A DNA stretch of 64,000 nucleotides, from assembly GCA_026008535.1 (NCBI GenBank), contig BRKX01000014.1:56655006-56719005 (forward strand), given 5' to 3'. How positions within the stretch are numbered: the first letter of the stretch is position 1; each line of letters opens with the position of its first letter. This DNA is from Perilla frutescens (lineage: Eukaryota > Streptophyta > Magnoliopsida > Lamiales > Lamiaceae). Below the pieces are notes generated by a model. It was given only the letters and a program-made list of their open reading frames with translations, was not told the origin of the DNA and did no database searches. Shown piece after piece: positions 11,918 through 25,256 of this stretch. The position numbers and the translations under genes were made by a program.

Positions 11918-14428
11918 ACTCAATGAAAAACCCGACGTTCACCCCGATCCCTACATAAGAGGTGACGGTTTTGGAAATCAACTTGATAATCACCTAGAGG
12001 CCGACTCAGATAGGGTTTCTACCGGTTCGACTTTTGGTAGGGTAGATATTTGAGTTAGGAATCCAACGCAACAAGAATCATGGGTAAAGCTTACTTCTGG
12101 AGAGAGTTATAGCCGTTTTACTAACGGCTGCCAGAAAACAGGGCCAAATCTGGCCAGCGGCCAAAGGGGTACCCATTTGGGCGGGCTCAAAAATTTGATT
12201 TTTTCAAAAGTGGACGGATTAGGCATATATGATCATATGGATTGATTTATATTGGACTCTAGTGTTCAAAAATGCTAGACTCAATGAAAAACCCGATGTT
12301 CACCCCGATCCCTACATAAGAGGTGACAGTTTGGAAATCAACTTGATAATCACCTAGAGGCCGACTCAGATAGTATTTCTACCGGTTCGACTTTTGGTAG
12401 GGTAGATATTTGAGTTAGGAATCCAACGCAACAAGAATCATGGGTAAAGCTTACTTCTGGAGAGAGTTATAGCCGTTTTACTGACGGCTGCCAGAAAATG
12501 GGGCCAAATCTGGTCACCGGCCAAAGGGGTACCCCTTTGGGCGGGCTCAAAAATTTGATTTTTTCAAAAGTGGATGGATTAGGAATATATGATCGTATGG
12601 ATTGATTCATAATGGACTCTAGTGTTCAAAAATGCTAGACTCAATGAAAAAACCGACGTTCACCCCGATCCCTACATAAGAGGTGACGGTTTTGGAAATC
12701 AACTTGATAATAACCTAGAGGCCGACTCAGATAGGGTTTCTACCGGTTCGACTTTTGGTAGGGTAGATATTTTAGTTAGAAATCCAATGCGAGAAGAATC
12801 ACGATTAAAGCTTACTTCTGGAGAGAGTTATAGCCGTTTTACTGACGGCTGCCAGAAAACGGGGCAAAATCTGGCCACCGGCCAAAGGGGTACCCCTTTG
12901 GGCGGGCTCAAAAATTTGATTTTTTCAAAAGTGGATGGAATAGGCATATATGATCGTATGGATTGATTCATAATGGACTCTAGTGTTCAAAACTGCTAGA
13001 CTCAATGAGAAACCTGACGTTCACCCCGATCCCTACATAGGAGGTGACGGTTTTGGAAATCAACTTGATAATCACCTAGAAGCCGACTCAGATAGGGTTT
13101 CTACCGGTTCGAATTTTGGTAGGGTAGATATTTCAGTTAGGAATCCAACGCGAGAAGAATCACGGGTAAAGCTTACTTCTGGAGAGAGTTATAGCCATTT
13201 TACTGACGGCTGCCAGAAAACGGGGCCAAATCTGGCCACCGGCCAAAGGGATAACCCTTTGGGCGGGCTCAAAAATTTGATTTTTTCAAAAGTGGACGGA
13301 TCAGGCATATATAATCATATGGATTTATTCATAATGGACACTAGTGTTCAAAAATGCTAGACTCAATGAAAAACCCGACGTTCACCCCGATCCCTACATA
13401 AGAGGTGACGGTTTTGGAAATCAACTTGATAATCACCTAGAGGCCGACTCAGATAGGGTTTCTACCGGTTCGACTTTTGGTAGGGTAGATATTTGAGTTA
13501 GGAATCCAACGCAACAAGAATCATGGGTAAAGCTTACTTCTGGAGAGAGTTATAGCCGTTTTACTAACGGCTGCCAGAAAACAGGGCCAAATCTGGCCAG
13601 CGGCCAAAGGGGTACCCATTTGGGCGGGCTCAAAAATTTGATTTTTTCAAAAGTGGACGGATTAGGCATATATGATCATATGGATTGATTTATATTGGAC
13701 TCTAGTGTTCAAAAATGCTAGACTCAATGAAAAACCCGATGTTCACCCCGATCCCTACATAAGAGGTGACAGTTTGGAAATCAACTTGATAATCACCTAG
13801 AGGCCGACTCAGATAGTATTTCTACCGGTTCGACTTTTGGTAGGGTAGATATTTGAGTTAGGAATCCAACGCAACAAGAATCATGGGTAAAGCTTACTTC
13901 TGGAGAGAGTTATAGCCGTTTTACTGACGGCTGCCAGAAAATGGGGCCAAATCTGGTCACCGGCCAAAGGGGTACCCCTTTGGGCGGGCTCAAAAATTTG
14001 ATTTTTTCAAAAGTGGATGGATTAGGAATATATGATCGTATGGATTGATTCATAATGGACTCTAGTGTTCAAAAATGCTAGACTCAATGAAAAAACCGAC
14101 GTTCACCCCGATCCCTACATAAGAGGTGACGGTTTTGGAAATCAACTTGATAATAACCTAGAGGCCGACTCAGATAGGGTTTCTACCGGTTCGACTTTTG
14201 GTAGGGTAGATATTTTAGTTAGAAATCCAATGCGAGAAGAATCACGATTAAAGCTTACTTCTGGAGAGAGTTATAGCCGTTTTACTGACGGCTGCCAGAA
14301 AACGGGGCAAAATCTGGCCACCGGCCAAAGGGGTACCCCTTTGGGCGGGCTCAAAAATTTGATTTTTTCAAAAGTGGATGGAATAGGCATATATGATCGT
14401 ATGGATTGATTCATAATGGACTCTAGTG
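11543..14428. repeat. Tandem duplication of four monomers (1443 bp x 2)
   Basis: Units starting at 11543, 11904, 12265 and 12625 are repeated at 12986, 13347, 13708 and 14068. Rare variants are shared in register: CATAGGAGG, TTCGAATTTTGG, AGGGATAACCC, ACTAACGGC, GGCCAGCGG, GATAGTATTTC, TGGTCACCGG, AATAACCTAG and CACGATTAAAG. The only difference I noticed is at the start of the second copy, AAAACTGCTAG instead of AAAAATGCTAG, which matches the next unit at 14429. The duplication is therefore very young, with its joint at the start of copy 2. Confidence 0.92.
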
Positions 14429-15871
14429 TTCAAAACTGCTAGACTCAATGAAAAACCGGACGTTCACCCCGATCCCTACATAAGAGGTGACGGTTTTGGA
14501 AATCAACTTGATAATCACCTAGAGGCCGACTCAGATAGGGTTTCTACTGGTTCGACTTTTGGTAGGGTAGATATTTCAGTTAGGAATCCAACACGAGAAG
14601 AATCACGGGTAAAGCTTACTTCTGGAGAGAGTTACAGCCGTTTTACTGACGGCTGCCAGAAAACGGGGCAAAATCTGGCCACCGGCCAAAGGGTACCCAT
14701 TTGGGCGGGCTCAAAAATTTGATTTTTTCAAAAGTGGACGGATTAGGCATATATGATCATATGGATTGATTCATAATGGACTCTATGGTTCAAAAATGCT
14801 AGACTCAATGAAAAACCCGACGTTCACCCCGATCCCTACATAAGAGGTGACGGTTTTGGAAATCAACTTGATAATCACCTAGAGGCCGACTCAGATAAGG
14901 TTTCTACCGGTTCGACTTTTGGTAGGGTAGATATTTCAGTTAGGAATCCAACGCGAGAAGAATCACGGGTAAAGCTTACTTCTGGAGAGAGTTACAGCCG
15001 TTTTACTGACGGCTGCCAGAAAACGGGGCAAAATCTGGCCACCGGCCAAAGGGGTACCCCTTTGGGCGGGCTCAAAAATTTGATTTTTTCAAAAGTGGAT
15101 GGAATAGGCATATATGATCGTATGGATTGATTCATAATGGACTCTAGTGTTCAAAACTGCTAGACTCAATGAAAAACCGGACGTTCACCCCGATCCCTAC
15201 ATAAGAGGTGACGGTTTTGGAAATCAACTTGATAATCACCTAGAGGCCGACTCAGATAGGGTTTCTACTGGTTCGACTTTTGGTAGGGTAGATATTTCAG
15301 TTAGGAATCCAACACGAGAAGAATCACGGGTAAAGCTTACTTCTGGAGAGAGTTACAGCCGTTTTACTGACGGCTGCCAGAAAACGGGGCAAAATCTGGC
15401 CACCGGCCAAAGGGGTACCCATTTGGGCGGGCTCAAAAATTTGATTTTTTCAAAAGTGGACGGATTAGGCATATATGATCATATGGATTGATTCATAATG
15501 GACTCTATGGTTCAAAAATGCTAGACTCAATGAAAAACCCGACGTTCACCCCGATCCCTACATAAGAGGTGACGGTTTTGGAAATCAACTTGATAATCAC
15601 CTAGAGGCCGACTCAGATAAGGTTTCTACCGGTTCGACTTTTGGTAGGGTAGATATTTCAGTTAGGAATCCAACGCGAGAAGAATCACGGGTAAAGCTTA
15701 CTTCTGGAGAGAGTTACAGCCGTTTTACTGACGGCTGCCAGAAAACGGGGCCAAATCTGGCCACCGGCCAAAGGGGTACCCCTTTGGGCGGGCTCAAAAA
15801 TTTGATTTTTTCAAAAGTGGACGGATTAGGCATATATGATCATATGGATTGATTCATAATGGACTCTAGCG
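14429..15871. repeat. Tandem duplication of two monomers (~721 bp x 2)
   Basis: Units at 14429 and 15150 share AAAACTGCTAG, AAACCGGACG, TCTACTGGTTC and AACACGAG. Units at 14789 and 15511 share CTCTATGG at the junction and CAGATAAGG. The 14789 unit ends like the 14068 unit (GGGGCAAAATC, GATGGAATAGG, ATGATCGTATGG) rather than like 15511, marking it as the joint. Copy 1 has one G fewer in the core (AAAGGGTACCC). Confidence 0.88.
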
Positions 15872-18800
15872 TTCAAAAATGCTAGACTCAATGAAAAACC
15901 CGACATTAACCCCGATCCCTACATAAGAGGTGACGGTTTTGGAAATCAACTTGATAATCACCTCGAGGTCGACTCAGATAAGGTTTCTACCGGTTCGACT
16001 TTTGGTAGGGTAGATATTTCAGTTAGGAATCCAACGCGAGAAGAATCACGGGTAAAGCTTACTTCTGGAGAGAGTTACAGCCGTTTTACTGACGGCTGCC
16101 AGAAAACGGGGCCAAATCTGGCCACCGGCCAAAGGGGTACCCCTTTGGGCGGGCTCAAAAATTTGATTTTTTCAAAAGTGGACGGATTAGGCATATATGA
16201 TCATATGGATTGATTCATAATGGACTCTAGCGTTCAAAAATGCTAGACTCAATGAAAAACCCGACATTCACCCCGATCCCTACATAAGAGGTGACGGTTT
16301 TGGAAATCAACTTGATAATCACCTCGAGGCCGACTCAGATAGGGTTTCTACCGGTTCGACTTTTGGTAGGGTAGATATTTCAGTTAGGAATCCAACGCGA
16401 GAAGAATCACGGGTAAAGCTTACTTCTGGAGAGAGTTACAACCGTTTTACTGACGGCTGCCAGAAAACGGGGCCAAATCTGGCCACCGGACAAAGGGGTA
16501 CCCCTTTGGGCGGGCTCAAAAATTTGATTTTTTCAAAAGTGGACGGATTAGGCATATATGATCATATGGATTGATTCATAATGGACTCTAGTGTTCAAAA
16601 ATGCTAGACTCAATGAAAAACCCGAAATTCACCCCGATCCCTACATAAGAGGTGACGGTTTTGGAAATCAACTTGATAATCACCTAGAGGCCGACTTAAA
16701 TAGGGTTTCAACCAGTTCGACTTTTGGTAGAGTAGATATTTGAGTTAGGAATCCAACGCAACAAGAATCACGGGTAAAGCTTACTTCTGGAGAGAGTTAT
16801 AGACGTTTTACTGACGGCTGCCAGAAAACGGGGCCTAATCTGGCCACCGGCCAAAGGGGTACCCCTTTGGGCGGGCTCAAAATTTTGATTTTTTCAAAAG
16901 TGGACGGATTAGGCATATATGATCATATGGATTGATTCATAATGAACTCTAGCGTTCAAAAATGCTAGACTCAATGAAAAACCCGACGTTCACCCAGATC
17001 CCTACATAAGAGGTGACGGTTTTGGAAATCAACTTGATAATTACCTCGAGGCCGACTCAAATAAGGTTTCAACCGGTTCGACTTTTGGTAGGGTAGATAT
17101 TTGAGTTAGAAATCCAACGCAACAAGAATCACGGGTAAACCTTACTTCTGGAGAGAGTTATAGACGTTTTACTGACGGCTGGCAGAAAATGGGGCCAAAT
17201 CTTGCCACCGGCCAAAAGGGTACCTCTTTGGGCGGGCTCAAAAATTTGATTTTTTCAAAAGTGGACGGATTAGGCATATATGATCATATGGATTGATTCA
17301 TAATGGACTCTAGCGTTCAAAAATGCTAGACTCAATGAAAAACCCGACGTTCACCCCGATCCCTATATAAGAGGTGACGGTTTTGGAAATCAACTTGATA
17401 ATCACCTCGAGGCCGACTCAAATAAGGTTTCAACCGGTTCGAATTTTGGTACGGTAGATATTTGAGTTAGGAATCCAACGCAACAAGAATCATGGGTAAA
17501 CCTTACTTCTGGAGAGAGTTATAGCCGTTTTACTGACGGCTGCCAGAAAACGTGGCCAAATCTGGCCACCGGCCAAAGGGGTACCCCTTTGGGCGGGCTC
17601 AAAAATTTGATTTTTTTGAAAGTGGACGGATTAGGCATATATGATCATATGGATTGATTCATAATGGACTCTAGTGTTCAAAAATGCAAGACTCAATGAA
17701 AAACCCGAAGTTCACCCCGATCCCTACATAAGAGGTGACGGTTTTGGAAATCAACTTGATAATGACCTCGAGGCCGACTCAAATAAGGTTTCAACCGGTT
17801 CGAATCTTCGTAGGGTAGATATTTGAGTTAGGAATCCAACGCAATAAGAATCCTGGGTAAAGCTTACTTCTGCAGAGAGTTATAGCCGTTTTACTGACGG
17901 CTGCCAGGAAACGGGGCCAAATCTGGCCACCGGCCAAAAGGGTACCCCTTTGGGCGGGCTCAAAAATTTGATTTTTTCAAAAGTGGACGGATTAGGCATA
18001 TATGATCATATGGATTGATTCATAATGAACTCTAGCGTTCAAAAATGCTAGACTCAATGAAAAACCCGAAGTTCACCCCGATCCCTACATAAGAGGTGAC
18101 GGTTTTGGAAATCAACTTGATAATCACCTCGAGGCCGACTTAAATAAGGTTTCAACCGGTTCGACTTTTGGTAGGGTACATATTTGAGTTAGGAATCCAA
18201 CGCAACAAGAATCACGGGTAAAGCTTACTTCTGGAGAGAGTTATAGACGTTTTACTGACGGCTGCCAGAAAACGGGGCCAAATCTGGCCACCGGCCATAG
18301 GGGTACCCCTTTGGGCGGGCTCAAAAATTTGATTTTTTCAAAAGTGGACGGATTAGGCATATATGATCATGTGGATTGATTCATAATGGACTCTAGTGTT
18401 CAAAAATGCTACACTCAATGAAAAACCTGAAGTTCACCCTGATCCCTACATAAGAGGTGACGGTTTTGGAAATCAACTTGATAATCACCTCGAGGCAGAC
18501 TCAAATAAGATTTCAACCAGTTCGACTTTTGGTAGGGTTGATATTTGAGTTAGGAATCCAACGTAACAAGAATCACGGGTAAAGCTTACTTCTGGAGAGA
18601 GTTATAGACGTTTTACTGACGGTTGCCAGAAAACGTGGCCAAATCTGGCCACCGGCCAAAGGGGTACCCCTTTGGACGGGCTCAAAAATTTGATTTTTTC
18701 AAAAGTGGAAGGATTAGGCATATATGATCATATGGATTGATTTATAATGGACTCCAGCATTCAAAAACTGCTAGACTCAATGAAAAACCCGACGTTCACC

Positions 18801-19482
18801 CCGATCCCTACATAAGAGGTGACGGTTTTGGAAATCAACTTGATAATCACCTCGAGGCCGACTCAAATAGGGTTTCAACCGGTTCGACTTTTGGTAGGGT
18901 AGATATTTGAGTTAGGAATCCAACGCAACAAGAATCACGGGTAAAGCTTACTTCTGGAGAGAGTTATAGCCGTTTTACTGACGGCTGCCAGAAAACGGGG
19001 CCAAATCTGGCCACCATCCAAAGGGGTACACATTTGGGCGAGCTCAAAATTTTGATTTTTTCAAAAGTGGACGGATTTGGCATATATGATCATATGGATT
19101 GATTCATAATGGACTCTAGTGTTCAAAAATGCTAGCCTCAATGAAAAACCCGAAGTTCACCCCGATCCCTACATAAGAGGTGACGGTTTTGGAAATCAAC
19201 TTGATAATCACCTCGAGGCTGACTCAAATAAGGTTTCAACCGGTTCGACATTTGGTAGGGTAGATATTTGAGTTAGAAATCCAACGCAACAAGAATCACG
19301 AGTAAAGCTTACTTCTGGAGAGAGTTATAGATATTTTACTGACGGCTGCCAGAAAACGGGGCCAAATCTGGCCACCGGCCAAATGGGTACCCCTTTGGGC
19401 TGGCTCAAAAATTTGATTTTTTCAAAAGTGGACGGATTAGGCATATATGATCATATGGATTGATTCATAATGGACTCTAGCG

Positions 19483-21648
19483 TTCAAAAATGCTAGACTC
19501 AATGAAAAATCCGACGTTCACCCCGATCACTACATAAGAGGTGACGGTTTTAGAAATCAACTTGATAATCACCTCGAGGGCGACTCAAATAGGGTTTCAA
19601 CCGGTTCGACTGTTGGTAGGGTAGATATTTGACTTAGGAATCCAACGCAACAAGAATCAAGGGTAAAGCTTACTTCTGGAGAGAGTTATAGCCGTTTTAC
19701 TGACGGCTGCCAGAAAACGGGGCCAAATCTGGCCACCATCCAAAGGGGTACACCTTTGGGCGAGCTCAAAAATTTGATTTTTTCAAAAGTGGACGGATTA
19801 GGCATATATGATCATATGGATTGATTCATAATGGACTCTACTGTTCAAAAATGCTAGACTCAATGAAAAACCCGACGTTCACCCCGATCCCTACATAAGA
19901 GATGATGGTTTTGGAAATCAACTTGATAATCACCTCGAGGCCGACTCAAATAGGGTTTCAACCGGTTCGACTTTTGGTAGGATAGATATTTGAGTTAGGA
20001 ATCCAACGCAACAAGAATCACGGGTAAAGCTTACTTCTGGAGAGAGTTATAGCCGTTTTACTGACGGCTCCTAGAAAACGGGGCCAAATCTGGCCACCAT
20101 CCAAAGGGGTACACCTTTGGGCGAGCTCAAAATTTTGATTTTTTCAAAAGTGGACGGATTAGGCATATATGATCATATGGATTGATTCATAATGGACTCT
20201 AGTGTTCAAAAATGCTAGACTCAATGAAAAACCCGAAGTTCACCCCGATCCCTACATAAGAGGTGACGGTTTTGGAAATCAACTTGATAATCACCTCGAG
20301 GCCGACTCAAATAGGGTTTCAACCGGTTCGACTTTTGGTAGGGTAGATATTTGAGTTAGGAATCCAACGCAACAAGAATCACGGGTAAAGCTTACTTCTG
20401 GAGAGAGTTATAGCCGTTTTACTGACGGCTGCCAGAAAACGGGGTCAAATCTGGCCACCGGCCAAAGGGGTACCCCTTTGGGCGGGCTCAAAAATTTGAT
20501 TTTTTCAAAAGTGGACGGCTTAGGCATATATGATCATATGGATTGGTTCATAATGGACTCTAGCGTTCAAAAATGCTAGACTCAATGAAAAATCCGACTT
20601 TCACCCCGATCACTACATAAGAGGTGACGGTTTTAGAAATCAACTTGATAATCACCTCGAGGCCGACTCAAATAGGGTTTCAACCGGTTCGACTTTTGGT
20701 AGGATAGATATTTGACTTAGGAATCCAACGCAACAAGAATCAAGGGTAAAGCTTACTTCTGGAGAGAGTTATAGCCGTTTTACTGACGGCTGCCAGAAAA
20801 CGGGGCCAAATCTGGCCACCATCCAAAGGGGTACACCTTTGGGCGAGCTCAAAAATTTGATTTTTTCAAAAGTGGACGGATTAGGCATATATGATCATAT
20901 GGATTGATTCATAATGGACTCTACTGTTCAAAAATGCTAGACTCAATGAAAAACCCGACGTTCACCCCGATCCCTACATAAGAGATGATGGTTTTGGAAA
21001 TCAACTTGATAATCACCTCGAGGCCGACTCAAATAGGGTTTCAACCGGTTCGACTTTTGGTAGGATAGATATTTGAGTTAGGAATCCAACGCAACAAGAA
21101 TCACGGGTAAAGCTTACTTCTGGAGAGAGTTATAGCCGTTTTACTGACGGCTCCTAGAAAACGGGGCCAAATCTGGCCACCATCCAAAGGGGTACACCTT
21201 TGGGCGAGCTCAAAATTTTGATTTTTTCAAAAGTGGACGGATTAGGCATATATGATCATATGGATTGATTCATAATGGACTCTAGTGTTCAAAAATGCTA
21301 GACTCAATGAAAAACCCGAAGTTCACCCCGATCCCTACATAAGAGGTGACGGTTTTGGAAATCAACTTGATAATCACCTCGAGGCCGACTCAAATAGGGT
21401 TTCAACCGGTTCAACTTTTGGTAGGGTAGATATTTGAGTTAGGAATCCAACGCAACAAGAATCACGGGTAAAGCTTACTTCTGGAGAGAGTTATAGCCGT
21501 TTTACTGACGGCTGCCAGAAAACGGGGCCAAATCTGGCCACCGGCCAAAGGGGTACCCCTTTGGGCGGGCTCAAAAATTTGATTTTTTCAAAAGTGGACG
21601 GATTAGGCATATATGATCATATGGATTGGTTCATAATGGACTCTAGCG
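19483..21648. repeat. Tandem duplication of three monomers (1083 bp x 2)
   Basis: Units at 19483, 19844 and 20205 correspond to units at 20566, 20927 and 21288. The middle pair share CTCTACTGTTC, AGAGATGATGG and GGCTCCTAGAAAAC. The first unit of copy 2 is a hybrid: its start (GACTTTCACC, TAGGATAGAT) matches the 21649 unit and its end (TTTGACTTAGG, AATCAAGGG, CATCCAAAGG) matches the 19483 unit. Confidence 0.85.
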
Positions 21649-22009
21649 TTCAAAAATGCTAGACTCAATGAAAAATCTGACTTTCACCCCGATCACTACA
21701 TAAGAGGTGACGGTTTTAGAAATCAACTTGATAATCACCTCGAGGCCGACTCAAATAGGGTTTCAACCGGTTCGACTTTTGGTAGGATAGATATTTGAGT
21801 TAGGAATCCAACGCAACAAGAATCACGGGTAAAGCTTACTTCTGGAGAGAGTTATAGCCGTTTTACTGACGGCTGCCAGAAAACGGGGCCAAATCTGGCC
21901 ACCGGCCAAAGGGGTACCCCTTTGGGCGGGCTCAAAAATTTGATTTTTTCAAAAGTGGACGGATTAGGCATATATGATCATGTGGATTGATTCATAATGG
22001 ACTCTAGTG

Positions 22010-25000
22010 TTCAAAAATGCTACACTCAATGAAAAACCCGAAGTTCACCCTGATCCCTACATAAGAGGTGACGGTTTTGGAAATCAACTTGATAATCACC
22101 TCGAGGCCGACTCAAATAGGGTTTCAACCGGTTCGACTTTTGGTAGGGTAGATATTTGAGTTAGGAATCCAACGCAACAAGAATCACGGGTAAACCTTAC
22201 TTCTGGAGAGAGTTATAGCCGTTTTACTGACGGCTGCCAGAAAACGGGACCAAATCTGGCCACCATCCAAAGGGGTACACCTTTGGGTGGGCTCAAAAAT
22301 TTGATTTTTTCAAAAGTGGACGGATTAGGCATATATGATCATATGGATTGATTCATAATGGACTCTAGCGTGCAAAAATGCTAGACTCAATGAAAAATCC
22401 GACGTTCACCCCGATCACTACATAAGAGGTGACGGTTTTAGAAATCAACTTGATAATCACCTCGAGGGCGACTCAAATAGGGTTTCAATCGCTTCGACTT
22501 TTGGTAGGGTAGATATTTGAGTTAGGAATCCAACGCAACAAGAATCAAGGGTAAAGCTTACTTCTGGAGAGAGTTATAGCCGTTTTACTGACGGCTGCCA
22601 GAAAACGGGGCCAAATCTGGCCACCATCCAAAGGGGTACACCTTTGGGCGAGCTCAAAAATTTGATTTTTTCAAAAGTGGACGGATTAGGCATATATGAT
22701 CATATGGATTGATTCATAATGGACTCTAGTGTTCAAAAATGCTAGACTCAATGAAAAACCCGAAGTTCACCCCGATCCCTACATAAGAGGTGACGGTTTT
22801 GGAAATCAACTTGCTAATCACCTCGAGGCCCACTCAAATAAGGTTTCAACCGGTTCGACTTTTTGTAGGGTAGATATTTGAGTTAGGAATCCAACGCAAC
22901 AAGAATCACGAGTAAAGCTTACTTCTGGAGAGAGTTATAGACATTTTACTGACGGCTGCCAGAAAACGGGGCCAAATCTGGCCACCGGCCAAAGGGGTAC
23001 CCCTTTGGGCGGGCTCAAAAATTTGATTTTTTAAAAAGTGGACGGATTAGGCATATATGATCATATGGATTGGTTCATAATGGACTCTAGCGTTCAAAAA
23101 TGCTAGACTCAATGAAAAATCCGACATTCACCCCGATCACTACATAAGAGGTGACGGTTTTAGAAATCAACTTGATAATCACCTCGAGGCCCACTCAAAT
23201 AGGGTTTCAACCGGTTCGACTTTTGGTAGGGTAGATATTTGACTTAGGAATCCAACGCAACAAGAATCAAGGGTAAAGCTTACTTCTGGAGAGAGTTATA
23301 GCCGTTTTACTGACGGCTGCCAGAAAACGGGGCCAAATCTGGCCACCATCCAAAGGGGTACACCTTTGGGCGAGCTCAAAAATTTGATTTTTTCAAAAGT
23401 GGACGGATTGGGCATATATGATCATATGGATTGATTCATAATGGACTCTACTGTTCAAAAATGCTAGACTCAATGAAAAACCCGACGTTCACCCCGATCC
23501 TTACATAAGAGGTGACGGTTTGGAAATCAACTTGATAATCACCTCGAGGCCGACTCAAATAGGGTTTCAACCGGTTCGACTTTTGGTAGGATAGATATAT
23601 GAGTTAGGAATCCAACGCAACAAGAATCACGGGTAAAGCTTACTTCTGGAGAGAGTTATAGCCGTTTTACTGACGGCTCCCAGAAAACGGGGCCAAATCT
23701 GGCCACCATCCAAAGGGGTACACCTTTGGGCTAGCTCAAAATTTTGATTTTTTCAAAAGTGGACGGATTAGGCATATATGATCATATGGATTGATTCATA
23801 ATGGACTCTAGTGTTCAAAAATGCTAGACTCAATGAAAAACCCGAAGTTCACCCCGATCCCTAAATAAGAGGTGACGGTTTTGGAAATCAACTTGATAAT
23901 CACCTCGAGGCCGACTCAACTAGGGTTTCAACCGGTTCGACTTTTGGTAGGGTAGATATTTGAGTTAGGAATCCAATGCAACAGGAATCACGGGTAAAGC
24001 TTACTTCTGGAGAGAGTTATAGCCGTTTTACTGACGGCTGCCAGAAAACGGGGCCAAATCTGGCCACCATCCAAAGGAGTACACCTTTGGGCGAGCTCAA
24101 AATTTTGATTTTTCAAAAGTGGACGGATTAGGCATATATGATCATATGGATTGATTCATAATGGACTCTAGTGTTCAAAAATGCTAGACTCAATGAAAAA
24201 CCCGAAGTTCACCCCGATCCCTACATAAGAGGTGACGGTTTTGGAAATCAACTTGCTAATCACCTCGAGGCCGACTCAAATAAGGTTTCAACCGGTTCGA
24301 CTTTTGGTAGGGTAGATATTTGAGTTAGGAATCCAACGCAACAAGAATCAAGGGTAAAGCTTACTTCTGGAGAGAGTTATAGCCGTTTTACTGACGGCTG
24401 CCAGAAAATGGGACCAAATCTGGCCACCATCCAAAGGGGTACACCTTTGGGTGGGCTCAAAAATTTGATTTTTTCAAAAGTGGACGGATTAGGCATATAT
24501 GATCATATGGATTGATTCATAATGGACTCTAGCGTGCAAAAATGCTAGACTCAATGAAAAATCCGACATTCACCCCGATCACTACATAAGAGGTGACGGT
24601 TTTAGAAATCAACTTGATAATCACCTCGAGGGCGACTCAAATAGGGTTTCAATCGCTTCGACTTTTGGTAGGGTAGATATTTGAGTTAGGAATCCAACGC
24701 AACAAGAATCAAGGGTAAAGCTTACTTCTGGAGAGAGTTATAGCCGTTTTACTGACGGCTGCCAGAAAACGGGGCCAAATCTGGCCACCATCCAAAGGGG
24801 TACACCTTTGGGCGAGCTCAAAAATTTGATTTTTTCAAAAGTGGACGGATTAGGCATATATGATCATATGGATTGATTCATAATGGACTCTAGTGTTCAA
24901 AAATGCTAGACTCAATGAAAAACCCGAAGTTCACCCCGATCCCTACATAAGAGGTGACGGTTTTGGAAATCAACTTGCTAATCACCTCGAGGCCCACTCA

Positions 25001-25256
25001 AATAAGGTTTCAACCGGTTCGACTTTTTGTAGGGTAGATATTTGAGTTAGGAATCCAACGCAACAAGAATCACGAGTAAAGCTTACTTCTGGAGAGAGTT
25101 ATAGACATTTTACTGACGGCTGCCAGAAAACGGGGCCAAATCTGGCCACCGGCCAAAGGGGTACCCCTTTGGGCGGGCTCAAAAATTTGATTTTTTCAAA
25201 AGTGGACGGATTAGGCATATATGATCATATGGATTGATTCATAATAGACTCTAGCA
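22010..25256. repeat. Displaced three-monomer repeat, offset six monomers (~2164 bp)
   Basis: The end of the 22010 unit and the whole units at 22371 and 22732 reappear at the end of the 24174 unit and at 24535 and 24896. Shared rare variants are CGGGACC/TGGGACC with GGGTGGGCTC, CTCTAGCGTGCAAAAATG, CGAGGGCGACTC with TTTCAATCGCTTCG, and CTTGCTAATCACC with GACTTTTTGTAGGG and AGACATTTTAC. Three other monomers (23093-24173) lie between the two copies. Confidence 0.8.

Larger units (their letters stand above)
7214..15871. repeat. Block II: 24 related monomers with three recent tandem duplications
   Basis: These monomers keep the CTAGAGGCCGACTCAGAT signature of block I, but in mixed order and with many private variants. 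Monomers resembling types a, c and d recur at 7935, 8296 and 8657, a relic of the block I unit. Units at 10099 and 10821 have CCTCGAGGCC and GACTTAAAT, anticipating block III. The block contains a duplicated dimer (9738-11181), a duplicated tetramer (11543-14428) and another duplicated dimer (14429-15871). No non-satellite sequence is present. Confidence 0.88.
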
